In this document: positions 9,927-20,380 of the stretch, piece after piece
Position numbering within the stretch: position 1 is the first letter of the stretch
How the letters are laid out: every line of letters begins with the position of its first letter
Source of the DNA: Frankia sp. R82
GTDB taxonomy: Bacteria; Actinomycetota; Actinomycetes; Frankiales; Frankiaceae
Length of the DNA stretch: 35,982 nucleotides
Reading direction: 5' to 3'
NCBI RefSeq assembly: GCF_023716925.1
Contig: NZ_JAMQQG010000038.1
Coordinates: forward strand, 1 to 35,982
Made by a program: the position numbers and the translations under genes
Notes under the pieces: generated by a model
What the model saw: the letters and a program-made list of their open reading frames with translations, nothing else
Told to the model about the DNA's origin: nothing
Database searches by the model: none

Positions 9927-10532
9927 TCAGCGCGCGTCGGCCGGACCGGCCTCGCCCGCGCCGCCTGCCTCGCCTGCCTCGCCGGTGCCGCCCGCCTCGC
10001 TCACCTCGCCCGTGCTACCCGGCTCGCCCGCCTCACCGGTGCCGGCGGGAGGTTTCTCGGCGATGGCCTTCACCGCGGTGTCCCAGGCGGACAACAGGCG
10101 GTTCTGGATCTTCCACATCTCGCGTTCCTCGTCCGGCTCGGCGTGGTCGAACCCGAGCAGGTGCAGGATCCCGTGGGTGCACAGCAGGTGCAGCTCGCGC
10201 TCGAACGCGTGCCCCGCCTGTTCGGCCTGCCGGTGCGCGACCGACGGGCAGAGCACGACATCACCGAGCAGAAGCGTCGGATCGTCGTCGCCGGACTCCG
10301 ACCAGGAGGCGTCGAAAGCCTCGTCCTGGGCGAACGACAGCACGTCGGTGGGACCTTCCTCACCCATGTACCGCACGTGCAGATCGGTCATCGCCTTTTC
10401 CTCGACGAGCAGCACGGACAGCTCGGCGAGCGGGCTGACCTTCATCGCGTCCAGAACGAAGCGAGCGAGTGCGGTCAGACGCACCTCGTCGACTTCGGTG
10501 GCCCCGGACTCGTTCGCGACGAACACGGCCAT
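9927..10532 (-). CDS. ybeY: Endoribonuclease YbeY, 16S rRNA maturation
   Basis: Metal-dependent RNase involved in 16S rRNA 3' processing and ribosome quality control. 201 residues from ATG 10532. The zinc signature HGILHLLGFDH gives H120, H124 and H130; upstream are the family strings PTDVLSFAQDE (61-71) and LLLGDVVLC (87-95). ATG 10532 follows the phoH stop by 28 bp and opens the conserved N-terminus; an in-frame extension to 10613 overlaps phoH and is unlikely. After residue ~160 the family core ends and a ~40-residue tail of Gly-Glu-Ala repeats (TGEAGE, GGTGEAGEAGGAGEAG) is added. Second gene of the phoH operon. Confidence 0.95.
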   Translation of the reverse strand: MAVFVANESGATEVDEVRLTALARFVLDAMKVSPLAELSVLLVEEKAMTDLHVRYMGEEGPTDVLSFAQDEAFDASWSESGDDDPTLLLGDVVLCPSVAHRQAEQAGHAFERELHLLCTHGILHLLGFDHAEPDEEREMWKIQNRLLSAWDTAVKAIAEKPPAGTGEAGEPGSTGEVSEAGGTGEAGEAGGAGEAGPADAR

Positions 10533-10560
10533 CAGCGGTCCTCTCCGACCGTCGGAACGG

Positions 10561-11640
<1,080 letters not shown>

Positions 11641-11757
11641 AGAGAGCGGCCGGCTATGGCCGCGGCACCTCTCGGAAGCGGGGATGTCAGAACCGGGAAC
11701 GACGCAGGTGCGAACGTCCGAGTCGATGACAGTGACGAATATCGAGTCTAGCCAACC

Positions 11758-12516
11758 TCAGCCCGGCCCGTCCCAACGACCGAGCTCAGCCAACACGATC
11801 GAGGCGGCGACCACCCCGGCGGTGGACGTGCGTAGCACGGTCGGCCCGAGCCGGGCCACCGCCGCACCGGCTTCGCGCAGGTCCTGCACCTCGCCGTCGG
11901 TGAGACCGCCCTCGGGGCCGACGATCAGCAGGATCTCCGCGACCGCCCCGTCGTCCGGCCGCCCGCGGACCAGACCTACGATCGGGTCCGCGGCCTGCTC
12001 GTGGAGAGTGACGGCGACGGTTCCGGGCGTGGCCGCCCGGCGGGCCAGGTCCGGCAGGCCGACCAGCGGCCCGAGAGCCGGCCAGTGCAGCCGGTGGGAC
12101 TGCTTGGCGGCTTCCTCCGCGGTCCTGGCCCAGCGTTGCCGGGCTCGCGCGCCGCGCTCGCCGTCCCAGCGGACCACTGAGCGCGCCGCCGCGAACGGCA
12201 CGATCTCGTCGACCCCGACCTCGGTGAGCATCTCCACGGCACGTTCGCCGCGATCCCCCTTGGCCAGTGCCTGGGCGACGACGAGGCGCACACCGGGCGA
12301 CGTCACCTCGACCCGCCGCCGCACGGCACAGTCGATCTCGTCTCGCCGGACGGCGACGACCTCGCACACGAGCGCCCGGCCGGCGCCGTCGGTGAGATCT
12401 ACCGGCTCACCGGGGCGCAGCCGGCGCACGGTGGCCGCATGCCGACCCTCCGGGCCGGTCAGGGTGACCACCTCGCCCGCGGGCAGCGGACGGACGTGGA
12501 ACAACGCGTTGGTCAG
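11758..12516 (-). CDS. rsmE: 16S rRNA (uracil1498-N3)-methyltransferase RsmE
   Basis: SPOUT-class SAM-dependent enzyme that methylates U1498 of 16S rRNA. N-terminal PUA-like part (LTGPEGRHAATVRRLRPGE), then AQALAKGDRGERAVEMLTEVGVDEIVPF, and the C-terminal trefoil-knot signatures LLIVGPEGGLTDGE, LGPTVLRTSTA. There is no ATG or GTG near the N-terminus. The reading frame begins just after the dnaJ stop (12526), and two starts are possible: TTG 12504, or CTG 12516, which has GAGGA exactly six bases upstream. The CTG gives LTNALFHV, close to the usual short N-terminus of the family; I give this longer form. Third gene of hrcA-dnaJ-rsmE, nine bases after dnaJ. Confidence 0.92.
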   Translation of the reverse strand: MTNALFHVRPLPAGEVVTLTGPEGRHAATVRRLRPGEPVDLTDGAGRALVCEVVAVRRDEIDCAVRRRVEVTSPGVRLVVAQALAKGDRGERAVEMLTEVGVDEIVPFAAARSVVRWDGERGARARQRWARTAEEAAKQSHRLHWPALGPLVGLPDLARRAATPGTVAVTLHEQAADPIVGLVRGRPDDGAVAEILLIVGPEGGLTDGEVQDLREAGAAVARLGPTVLRTSTAGVVAASIVLAELGRWDGPG

Positions 12517-12525
12517 CGGGAATCC

Positions 12526-13668
12526 TCAGCGCCCGCGCCGCTGGCCCCGGCGGCGGAACAGCCCGCTGGCACCACCGCCGGTCGACCCACCGACGACCAC
12601 CTGGGCCTCCTCGTCCCGGAGCTTGGCGAGTTCCCGCAGCAGCCGCTCCTGCTCGGCGTCGAGCTTCGTCGGCGTCTCGATGTTGATGTGGATGTGCAGG
12701 TGGCCGCGACCGGCGGCGCGCAGATGCGGCACTCCTCGGCCGGCGAGCCGGATGACCTCACCGGGCTGGGTACCGGGCTTGACGGCGATCGTCTCGGTCC
12801 CGTCCAGGGTCTCCAGGGTCGCGGACGTGCCGAGCGCCGCAGAGGTCATCGGCAGCGGAAGCTCGCAGTGCAGGTCGTCACCCTCACGGGTGAACACCGC
12901 ATGCTGGCGTTCGGAGACCTCGACGTACAGGTCGCCGGAGGGACCACCGCCCGGGCCGACCTCACCCTCGCCGGAAAGCCGGATACGCATGCCGTCCTCA
13001 ACCCCGGAGGGAATCTTGACGGTGAGGGTGCGGCGCTTGCGGACCCGGCCGTCGCCGCCGCAGTCCCGGCACGGATGCTCGATCACGGTGCCGGTGCCCG
13101 AACAGCGCGGGCAGGGGCGCGAGGTGACCATCTGCCCCAGGAAGGAGCGGGTGACCTGCTGGACCTCGCCCCGACCGGAACAGGTCGTACAGGTCGACGG
13201 GTGGGTGCCCGGCGCGGCACCGGCGCCGGTGCAGGTCGTGCAGACCGAGGCGGTGTCCACGGTGATCTCGCGGGTGGCACCGAAGGCCGTCTCGGCCAGG
13301 TCAAGCTCGAGGCGCAGCAGCGCGTCGTTGCCGCGGCGGACCCGCGAGCGGGGCCCACGACTCGTGCCGCCACCGAAGAACGCGTCCATGATGTCGCCGA
13401 GGCCGCCGAAACCGGCACCGAACGGCGAGGCACCACCACCCCCGCCGCCGGGGGCGAGCGGGTCACCGCCGAGATCGACGATCTGCCGCTTCTCCGGGTC
13501 GGACAGCACCTCGTAGGCGGCGGTCACGCTTCGGAAACGCTGTTGCGCCTCCTGGTCGGGGTTGACGTCGGGATGCAGCTCCCGGGCCAGTTTGCGGTAC
13601 GCCCGCTTGATCTCGTCGTTCGACGCGTCTCGACGCACGCCGAGAACGGCGTAGTAGTCCACGGCCAT
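12526..13668 (-). CDS. dnaJ: Chaperone DnaJ (type I Hsp40)
   Basis: Co-chaperone that stimulates DnaK ATPase and hands it unfolded proteins. 380 residues. J domain 1-65 with HPD at 32-34; Gly/Phe-rich linker (about 73-105); four zinc-binding CxxCxGxG repeats with Cys pairs 143/146, 160/163, 186/189, 200/203; then the two-part substrate-binding C-terminus. The ATG shares one base with the hrcA stop (TGATG at 13670-13666), so translation is coupled to the repressor. As the hrcA-linked copy this is the DnaJ2 type of actinobacteria. The tail ([18 protein letters not shown]) is basic. Confidence 0.97.
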   Translation of the reverse strand: MAVDYYAVLGVRRDASNDEIKRAYRKLARELHPDVNPDQEAQQRFRSVTAAYEVLSDPEKRQIVDLGGDPLAPGGGGGGASPFGAGFGGLGDIMDAFFGGGTSRGPRSRVRRGNDALLRLELDLAETAFGATREITVDTASVCTTCTGAGAAPGTHPSTCTTCSGRGEVQQVTRSFLGQMVTSRPCPRCSGTGTVIEHPCRDCGGDGRVRKRRTLTVKIPSGVEDGMRIRLSGEGEVGPGGGPSGDLYVEVSERQHAVFTREGDDLHCELPLPMTSAALGTSATLETLDGTETIAVKPGTQPGEVIRLAGRGVPHLRAAGRGHLHIHINIETPTKLDAEQERLLRELAKLRDEEAQVVVGGSTGGGASGLFRRRGQRRGR

Positions 13669-14687
13669 CAGTCGGCACCCAAGAGTTCACCCACGTATTT
13701 GGCGACGGCCCGCACGGCCGCCATCGTCCACGGATAGTCCATCCGCATCGGCCCGACCACGCCCATGCCGCCCAGCGCGAAGGGTCCGCGGCCGTAGCCG
13801 GTGGCCACGACCGCCGTCGACCGCAGGGCATCCACGTCCGTTTCTCGGCCAATGCGTACCGTTACAGTACCGGTATCCCGGGCCGACCCGATGAGCTTCA
13901 TCAGCACGACCTGCTCCTCGAGCGCCTCAAGGATCGAGCGCAGCGAGTCGGCGAAGTCGACGGTGGCCCGGGTGAGATTCGCCGTGCCGGCCATGGCGAT
14001 GCGCTCCTCCTGGGGTTCCACCAGGGTCTCGAGCACCGCGCCGGCCATCGTTGCGACGCACGGCCGCAGCTCCGGACGGGTCAGGTCCGGCAGCGCCGAG
14101 ACCGCCTCGGGGGCGTCGGCCAGGCGCTGCCCGGTGAGCGCGCAGTTCAGCGTGGTGCGCAGCTCGCTGACCGTCTCCTCGTCCACCGGGGTCAGGCTCT
14201 CGATGATCCGTTGCTCGACCCGACCCGTGTCGGTGATGATCACCATGAGCAGTCGGCGCGGGCTGAGCAGGACCACCTCGATGTGGCGCAGGCTGCTGCT
14301 CGTCATCGTCGGGTACTGCACGACGGCCACCTGACGGGTGAGCTGGGCGAGCAGGCGTACCGAGCGGTTGACCACATCGTCGAGGTCGACCGCGCCCTCC
14401 AGGAAGCTCTGGATCGCCCGCCGCTCGGCCCGCGACAGCGGCTTCACCCCGGACAACCGGTCGACGAACAGCCGGTAGCCCTTGTCGGTGGGAATCCGCC
14501 CGGCGCTGGTGTGGGGCTGCGTGATGTAGCCCTCTTCCTCCAGCGCCGACATGTCGTTACGCACGGTGGCGGGCGAGACGCCGAGATTGTGCCGCTCCGC
14601 CAGCGCCTTGGAGCCCACCGGCTCATTGCTCAGGACGAAGTCCTCCACAATGGCGCGAAGGACTTCCAGACGCCGATCCTCCAGCAC
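13668..14687 (-). CDS. hrcA: Heat-inducible transcription repressor HrcA
   Basis: Represses class I heat-shock genes by binding CIRCE inverted repeats; activity depends on GroEL. 339 residues from GTG 14687. The winged helix-turn-helix is N-terminal: [37 protein letters not shown] (36-55), [16 protein letters not shown] (57-72). The rest is the HrcA GAF-like and dimerisation region ending in the conserved [23 protein letters not shown] 14687 has AAGGGGG nine bases upstream; the open frame to 14870 would overlap the CIRCE site and is unlike the family. The operator upstream implies autoregulation. Confidence 0.96.
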   Translation of the reverse strand: MLEDRRLEVLRAIVEDFVLSNEPVGSKALAERHNLGVSPATVRNDMSALEEEGYITQPHTSAGRIPTDKGYRLFVDRLSGVKPLSRAERRAIQSFLEGAVDLDDVVNRSVRLLAQLTRQVAVVQYPTMTSSSLRHIEVVLLSPRRLLMVIITDTGRVEQRIIESLTPVDEETVSELRTTLNCALTGQRLADAPEAVSALPDLTRPELRPCVATMAGAVLETLVEPQEERIAMAGTANLTRATVDFADSLRSILEALEEQVVLMKLIGSARDTGTVTVRIGRETDVDALRSTAVVATGYGRGPFALGGMGVVGPMRMDYPWTMAAVRAVAKYVGELLGAD

Positions 14688-14755
14688 GCGGTCGCACCCC
14701 CTTCGGCAGGCGTGACGTGGCCGGACGGCGGTGCGTGCACCGACCGACACCGGGC

Positions 14756-14782
14756 CTGGCACTCGGCTACTGCGAGTGCCAA
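14756..14782 (-). promoter_or_regulatory. CIRCE operator (HrcA binding site) of hrcA-dnaJ-rsmE
   Basis: CTGGCACTC-9 nt-GAGTGCCAA; the arms are perfectly complementary over eight bases and match the CIRCE consensus TTAGCACTC-N9-GAGTGCTAA with the one centre change A to G (T to C) on each side. It ends 69 bp upstream of the hrcA start. A TACACT -10-like hexamer on the minus strand (14787-14782) overlaps its outer edge, so HrcA binding would block initiation. Confidence 0.92.
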
Positions 14783-14835
14783 GTGTAGCCCGCCGCCCCG
14801 ACCCGAGGCTCACAACATAAGCCGTCACACAACAA

Positions 14836-14852
14836 GCCGGCGAGGTTCCGGC
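14836..14852 (-). terminator. Possible hemW terminator hairpin
   Basis: GCCGG-7 nt-CCGGC, 28-44 bp after the hemW stop, followed on the minus strand by TTGTTGTGTG. Short stem; could equally be chance in GC-rich DNA. Confidence 0.3.
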
Positions 14853-14879
14853 AAGGTTCCCCCAGGCCACCTGGACGAC

Positions 14880-16115
14880 TCAGTCCGCAAGCAACGCCCG
14901 CACCACCGTGTCGGTGAGCAGCCGGCCACGACGGGTCAACCGCACGACGGCGGACTCCAACCCGCCGGGTTCGACCAGGCCGGAGCGGGCCAGCTCGCCC
15001 GCCGCGGCCCGGCCGGCCTCGTCCAGTTCGGCCACGGGGAGCCCCTCGGCCAGGCGGACTCCGAGCATGATCCGCTCTACCCGCCGGGTGTCGGCGTCAA
15101 GCTCCTCGCGGGCGGACGCGGGGCTGCGGCCCGCACCGAGCCGGGCGGCGTACTCGGCGGGATGGCGCACGTTCCACCAGCGCACGCCGCCGATGTGGCT
15201 GTGCGCGCCGGGCCCGAAGCCCCACCAGTTGTCCCCACGCCAGTAGCCGAGGTTGTGCCGGCAGCGGGCCGCGGGGCTGCTCGCCCAGTTGCTGACCTCG
15301 TAGTTGACGAGCCCCGCCGCGCCCAGTACCTCGTCGGCCATCAGGTAGCGGTCGGCCAGCAGGTCGTCGTCGGGTTCGAGCAGCTCGCCACGACGCACCC
15401 GCCGGGCGAGCTTCGTGCCGTCCTCGACGGTGAGCGCGTAGGCGCTGACATGATCCGGGCCGAGATCGACGGCGGCTCGTAGGCTGGCCTGCCAGTCGGC
15501 GTCCGACTCACCGGGAGCACCGTAGATCAGGTCGAGGCTGACCTGGTCGAACCCGGCTTTGCGCGCCCACCGCATCACCTCGGACACCCGACCCGGGGTG
15601 TGCCGACGGTCGAGGGCGGCGAGCACGTGCGGGCGGTCGCTCTGCATACCGAACGAGATCCGGGTGTAGCCGGCGGCCCGAAGCTGCTCGAGCTGGGCGG
15701 GATCCACCGACTCCGGATTGGCCTCGGTGGTGACCTCCGCGTCCGCCGCAAGGCCGAATTCGTCCGCCACCAGCCGCAGCAACCGGGCGAGATCGGCGGG
15801 CGGCAACAGGGTCGGCGTGCCGCCGCCCAGAAACACCGTGGACACCGGAAACCCGACCGGACCGAGCACCCGGCGGGCCAGGCGGATCTCGGAGCCGGCG
15901 ATGTCGACGAAGGTCGTCAGACCCACCGACGAGACCAGCGCACCGCCGAGATCGGCCGCCGTGTAGGTGTTGAAGTCACAATAGCCGCAGCGTGCCGCAC
16001 AGTACGGCACGTGCACGTAGACACCGAACGGGCGCCTGTCCAGTTCGGCCAGCGCATCGGCGGGCAGCGCGCCGTCGTCGGGGGGAGCTGCCCCGTCGGG
16101 AGGCTTTTGTGGCAT
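14880..16115 (-). CDS. hemW: Radical SAM heme chaperone HemW (HemN-like)
   Basis: Formerly annotated as oxygen-independent coproporphyrinogen III oxidase; HemW binds heme and is thought to insert it into target proteins. 411 residues from ATG 16115. The radical-SAM cluster motif is C39-A-A-R-C43-G-Y-C46, following GVYVHVPYC. Other family strings: FLGGGTPTLLP, TTEANPES, RISFGMQS, SLDLIYGAPGES, NYEVSNWA, CRHNLGYWRGDNWWGFGPGAHS. The HNxxYW and GxGAHS strings are typical of HemW. The true HemN-specific fourth N-terminal Cys is absent here (C-x3-C-x2-C then D), which favours HemW. The start has weak ribosome-site support; an in-frame TTG 42 bases upstream is unlikely. Confidence 0.93.
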   Translation of the reverse strand: MPQKPPDGAAPPDDGALPADALAELDRRPFGVYVHVPYCAARCGYCDFNTYTAADLGGALVSSVGLTTFVDIAGSEIRLARRVLGPVGFPVSTVFLGGGTPTLLPPADLARLLRLVADEFGLAADAEVTTEANPESVDPAQLEQLRAAGYTRISFGMQSDRPHVLAALDRRHTPGRVSEVMRWARKAGFDQVSLDLIYGAPGESDADWQASLRAAVDLGPDHVSAYALTVEDGTKLARRVRRGELLEPDDDLLADRYLMADEVLGAAGLVNYEVSNWASSPAARCRHNLGYWRGDNWWGFGPGAHSHIGGVRWWNVRHPAEYAARLGAGRSPASAREELDADTRRVERIMLGVRLAEGLPVAELDEAGRAAAGELARSGLVEPGGLESAVVRLTRRGRLLTDTVVRALLAD

Positions 16116-16267
16116 GCCCCCAGTGTGCCCCCGACAGGTGGGTATACGGCAACGCAATGTTCGCCGGATCCATGAGCAGGCCCAGGAGAGCTACAGAGGG
16201 ACCACGGGCGGATACCCCGGAACGAGCACCCGCGCGCACCCGACACCCCGCCGCGTTTTGCCGTTGT

Positions 16268-16280
16268 TGTGGACAGAACG
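16268..16280. promoter_or_regulatory. DnaA-box-like 13-mer shared with the comEA upstream region
   Basis: TGTGGACAGAACG; its reverse complement carries CTGTCCACA, one base from the actinobacterial DnaA box TTGTCCACA. The same 13-mer occurs at 24342-24354. Here it is a single box in the hemW-lepA spacer. Binding is inference only. Confidence 0.35.
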
Positions 16281-16337
16281 GAGGATTATGGGCGACAAGT
16301 CGTGGATCAGTGGCACCCGATACGAAAAGATCAGGTC

Positions 16338-16553
16338 ATGGACGATGACGCCAGGTCTGTGCTCTCGGAGATCTCCGCGCTGCTCCCACCCCGCACCACC
16401 GTTTATCACTCCAGTGCGGCCGCAGGCGCCGTGGGCCAGCCCTTCGTCCCACTCGTCCCCCCGCACCCCCTCGTCGAACCAGTGACCGAGCCGATCGTTC
16501 TGCCCACCGCGCCACTGCCGGCCGGCTGGCCCGGGAGCCGGCCGGCCAGGTGA
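16338..16553 (+). CDS. Doubtful small ORF (71 aa) between hemW and lepA
   Basis: Starts ATG 16338 (MDDDARSVLSEISALLPPRTTV) and ends at TGA 16553. About five sixths of the third positions are G or C, as in real genes here, and the first 20 residues look protein-like. Against it: no good ribosome site, a Pro-rich second half, and its last ~12 codons coincide with a perfect hairpin likely to serve lepA. It is the only plus-strand candidate in the 519-bp spacer 16116-16634, which otherwise holds only the DnaA-box-like 13-mer and that hairpin. I do not recognise the product. Confidence 0.3.
   Translation: MDDDARSVLSEISALLPPRTTVYHSSAAAGAVGQPFVPLVPPHPLVEPVTEPIVLPTAPLPAGWPGSRPAR
16517..16546 (-). 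terminator. Strong hairpin downstream of lepA
   Basis: GCCGGCCGGCT-8 nt-AGCCGGCCGGC, eleven perfect base pairs, 88 bp after the lepA stop on the minus strand. No T-run follows, as is common for actinobacterial terminators. Confidence 0.5.
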
Positions 16554-16634
16554 TCCGGGTGTCGGCCACGGCGCGGCGGGCGATGTCGGCCCCGCCGCAA
16601 CCGGCACCCGACGCGCTGCATGCCGCCCGCCGCG

Positions 16635-18518
<1,884 letters not shown>

Positions 18519-18742
18519 GGGAGCACCTCCCGTGCCGGGAATCAGGTCGGCCTCACCCTTCATCGTGCCAGGAGCCGTCGGCCTGCATCCTGCCAGGAGC
18601 CGACGCCGGCGCACCGGGTGACATCCGGTTTGATAATCTGCGCACGCGGCCAGTGGTCGTACGATGACCTGTCTGCACCATCCCAGCCGAGCACCCTCGC
18701 GGCTGGACACCATCCCGACTCGACATGCAGAGGTTCCTTCGC
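18519..18742. promoter_or_regulatory. Divergent lepA-rpsT promoter region
   Basis: 224 bp between the two start codons. On the plus strand TACGAT (18660-18665) resembles a -10 hexamer for rpsT; no -35 at proper spacing is clear. The lepA Shine-Dalgarno lies at 18526-18530. Confidence 0.35.
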
Positions 18743-19012
18743 GTGGCCAACATCAAGTCGCAGATCAAGCGCAACCTCACCAACGAGAAGCGGCGGCTGC
18801 GCAACAAGGCGGTCAAGTCCGAGCTCAAGACGCACGTCCGGCGCTTCCGTGAGGCTGTCGAGGCCGGCGATGTCGAGCGTGCCGACGTGACGCTGCGGGC
18901 CGCCAACCGCAAGCTCGACAAGGCCGCCAGCAAGGGCGTGATCCATCTCAACCAGGCCGCGAACCGCAAGTCGGCGCTGGCCCGCGCTCACGCGAAGCTG
19001 ACCGCCAGCTGA
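18743..19012 (+). CDS. rpsT: Small ribosomal subunit protein bS20
   Basis: Binds 16S rRNA early in 30S assembly. 89 residues from GTG 18743: [11 protein letters not shown], then [22 protein letters not shown], and a C-terminal helix with [23 protein letters not shown], all characteristic of S20 three-helix proteins. GTG 18743 gives the usual (M)ANIKS start and has AGAGG nine bases upstream; an in-frame ATG at 18725 would add six residues foreign to the family. Single gene with its own terminator right after the stop. Confidence 0.97.
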   Translation: MANIKSQIKRNLTNEKRRLRNKAVKSELKTHVRRFREAVEAGDVERADVTLRAANRKLDKAASKGVIHLNQAANRKSALARAHAKLTAS

Positions 19013-19022
19013 CGTCGTCCGG

Positions 19023-19352
19023 TCAGGCCGGGGTGCCGTCGGCCCCCGGCTTTTCTGCATGCCCGGCCTCCGCTTCGCTCAGGCCAGCCTGATCGTTTTT
19101 GCCGGCCCGATCGCTTCGGTTGGTCTGGCCGCCGTGCTCGGTCTGGTCAGTCTGGATGTCGGCTGGGTCCGGCCGCACCAGTTGTTCGAGTACCTCGTGA
19201 TAGCCGACGGCGGCGACGACGGCTACGGGCAGGGCCAGTACGACCCAGGCACTCGCCAAATCTCCGAGCGCGACAACCACGGTGAGCAGCCCGGTGACTG
19301 TGACGAGCGTGCCGCGTGCCCAGCCGGCTGGCAGCACTCGCAGGTCCGTCAT
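19023..19352 (-). CDS. Small two-helix membrane protein, unknown function
   Basis: 109 residues. Two hydrophobic segments (about 14-30 and 34-50) joined by a tight turn, then a hydrophilic tail (60-109) rich in Asp, Glu, Gln and Gly. The ATG overlaps the holA stop (ATGA at 19352-19349), which is strong evidence of a real, coupled gene. The predicted topology is a hairpin in the membrane with the tail cytoplasmic or outside. No family recognised. Last gene of comEA-comEC-holA, converging on rpsT. Confidence 0.7.
   Translation of the reverse strand: MTDLRVLPAGWARGTLVTVTGLLTVVVALGDLASAWVVLALPVAVVAAVGYHEVLEQLVRPDPADIQTDQTEHGGQTNRSDRAGKNDQAGLSEAEAGHAEKPGADGTPA
19027..19054 (+). terminator. Intrinsic terminator of rpsT
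   Basis: GCCGGGG-10 nt-CCCCGGC followed by TTTT (19051-19054), 15 bp after the rpsT stop. It lies inside the last codons of the convergent minus-strand gene. Confidence 0.75.
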
Positions 19353-20368
19353 CCTCGCCCTCCTCGGTGTGCCCGGTCGCGCGGGAACGCGCGAGCCACC
19401 GCTACCTCACGTAGCAGCTTCTCCAACGCGTAGCCCGCATCGACGGACCCACCCTTGACGCCGGCGTCGGCCTGCGCCGCAGCCCGCAGTGCGTGCCCGA
19501 GCCCAGGATCCGACCAGGCCCGGGCGGCCCGCTGGGCCTTGTCGACCTTCCAGTCCGGCATCTTCAGCACCCGGGCCAGATCGGCTTTGTTTCCCCCGCC
19601 CGCGGCGGAGACCCGGGCGAGCTCACGCAGCCCGCCGGTGATCGCGCTGGAGATCAGCACCGGCGCGGTGCCGCCCTCGATCGCCTGACGCAGCAAGGTC
19701 ATCGCCTGTGGCAGGTCGCCGCCGATGATCGCGTCGGCGACCGCGAAGCCGGAGGCCTCGGCCCGACCGCGATGGAACCGGGCGACCGCGGCTTCATCGA
19801 GCAGGCCACCCTCGGTGTCGGCCACGAGCTGATCACAGACCGCGGCAAGCTCACGCAGGTCGCCGCCGACCGCGTCGAGCAGGGCCCGAGTGGCACCCTC
19901 GCTGATCCGACCGCCGAGTCGGCGTACCTCGGCGACCACGAAGTCGTGCCGATCCCGCGGCCGAGTGATCTTCGCCGCGGGCATGATCCGGGCACCGGCG
20001 GACTTCATCGCGTCGGCCAGCTTGCGATTGCGCACCCCACCGGAGTGCACCAGCACGAGCACGACATCGGGCGGCATCCGACCGATGTGGACGAGCAGGG
20101 CGTCGCGCAGTTCGTCACCGAGATCCTGCGCGCCGCGGACCACGACCACCCGCCCGCCGCCGAACATCGACGTGGCGCCGAGGTCGACCAGATCCGCCTC
20201 GGTCAGCTCTCCGGCTCCCCGATCGACGATCTCCACGTCGGGGTCACGCGCCCGCGCAGAATCGATCACCGCCCGCACCGCCCGACCGACCAGAAGATCC
20301 TCATCGCCCTGGACGAGCACGAGTGACACCGGTCCGGCGGGATCCGCAGACGCGGCGGAGGGGGGCAT
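19349..20368 (-). CDS. holA: DNA polymerase III, delta subunit
   Basis: Opens the beta sliding clamp as part of the clamp loader. 339 residues from ATG 20368, the usual family length. The N-terminal region has SLVLVQGDEDLLVGRAVRAVI, a clear HolA start; then GGGRVVVVRGAQDLGD, VLVLVHSGGVRNRKLADAMK, AAKITRPRDRHDFVVAEVRRLGGRISEGATRALLDAVGGDLRELAAVCDQL, typical of the AAA+-like delta fold without a functional Walker motif. It begins 12 bp after comEC, the usual actinobacterial order. Confidence 0.93.
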   Translation of the reverse strand: MPPSAASADPAGPVSLVLVQGDEDLLVGRAVRAVIDSARARDPDVEIVDRGAGELTEADLVDLGATSMFGGGRVVVVRGAQDLGDELRDALLVHIGRMPPDVVLVLVHSGGVRNRKLADAMKSAGARIMPAAKITRPRDRHDFVVAEVRRLGGRISEGATRALLDAVGGDLRELAAVCDQLVADTEGGLLDEAAVARFHRGRAEASGFAVADAIIGGDLPQAMTLLRQAIEGGTAPVLISSAITGGLRELARVSAAGGGNKADLARVLKMPDWKVDKAQRAARAWSDPGLGHALRAAAQADAGVKGGSVDAGYALEKLLREVAVARAFPRDRAHRGGRG

Positions 20369-20380
20369 GCGGTCAGCATG

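Noticed and set aside
16114-16485. Plus-strand frame beginning near the GGAGG/ATG at 16288
   Set aside because: GGAGG is only three bases from ATG and the product (MGDKSW...) turns Ser/Pro-rich with poor codon pattern; the 16338 frame is better.
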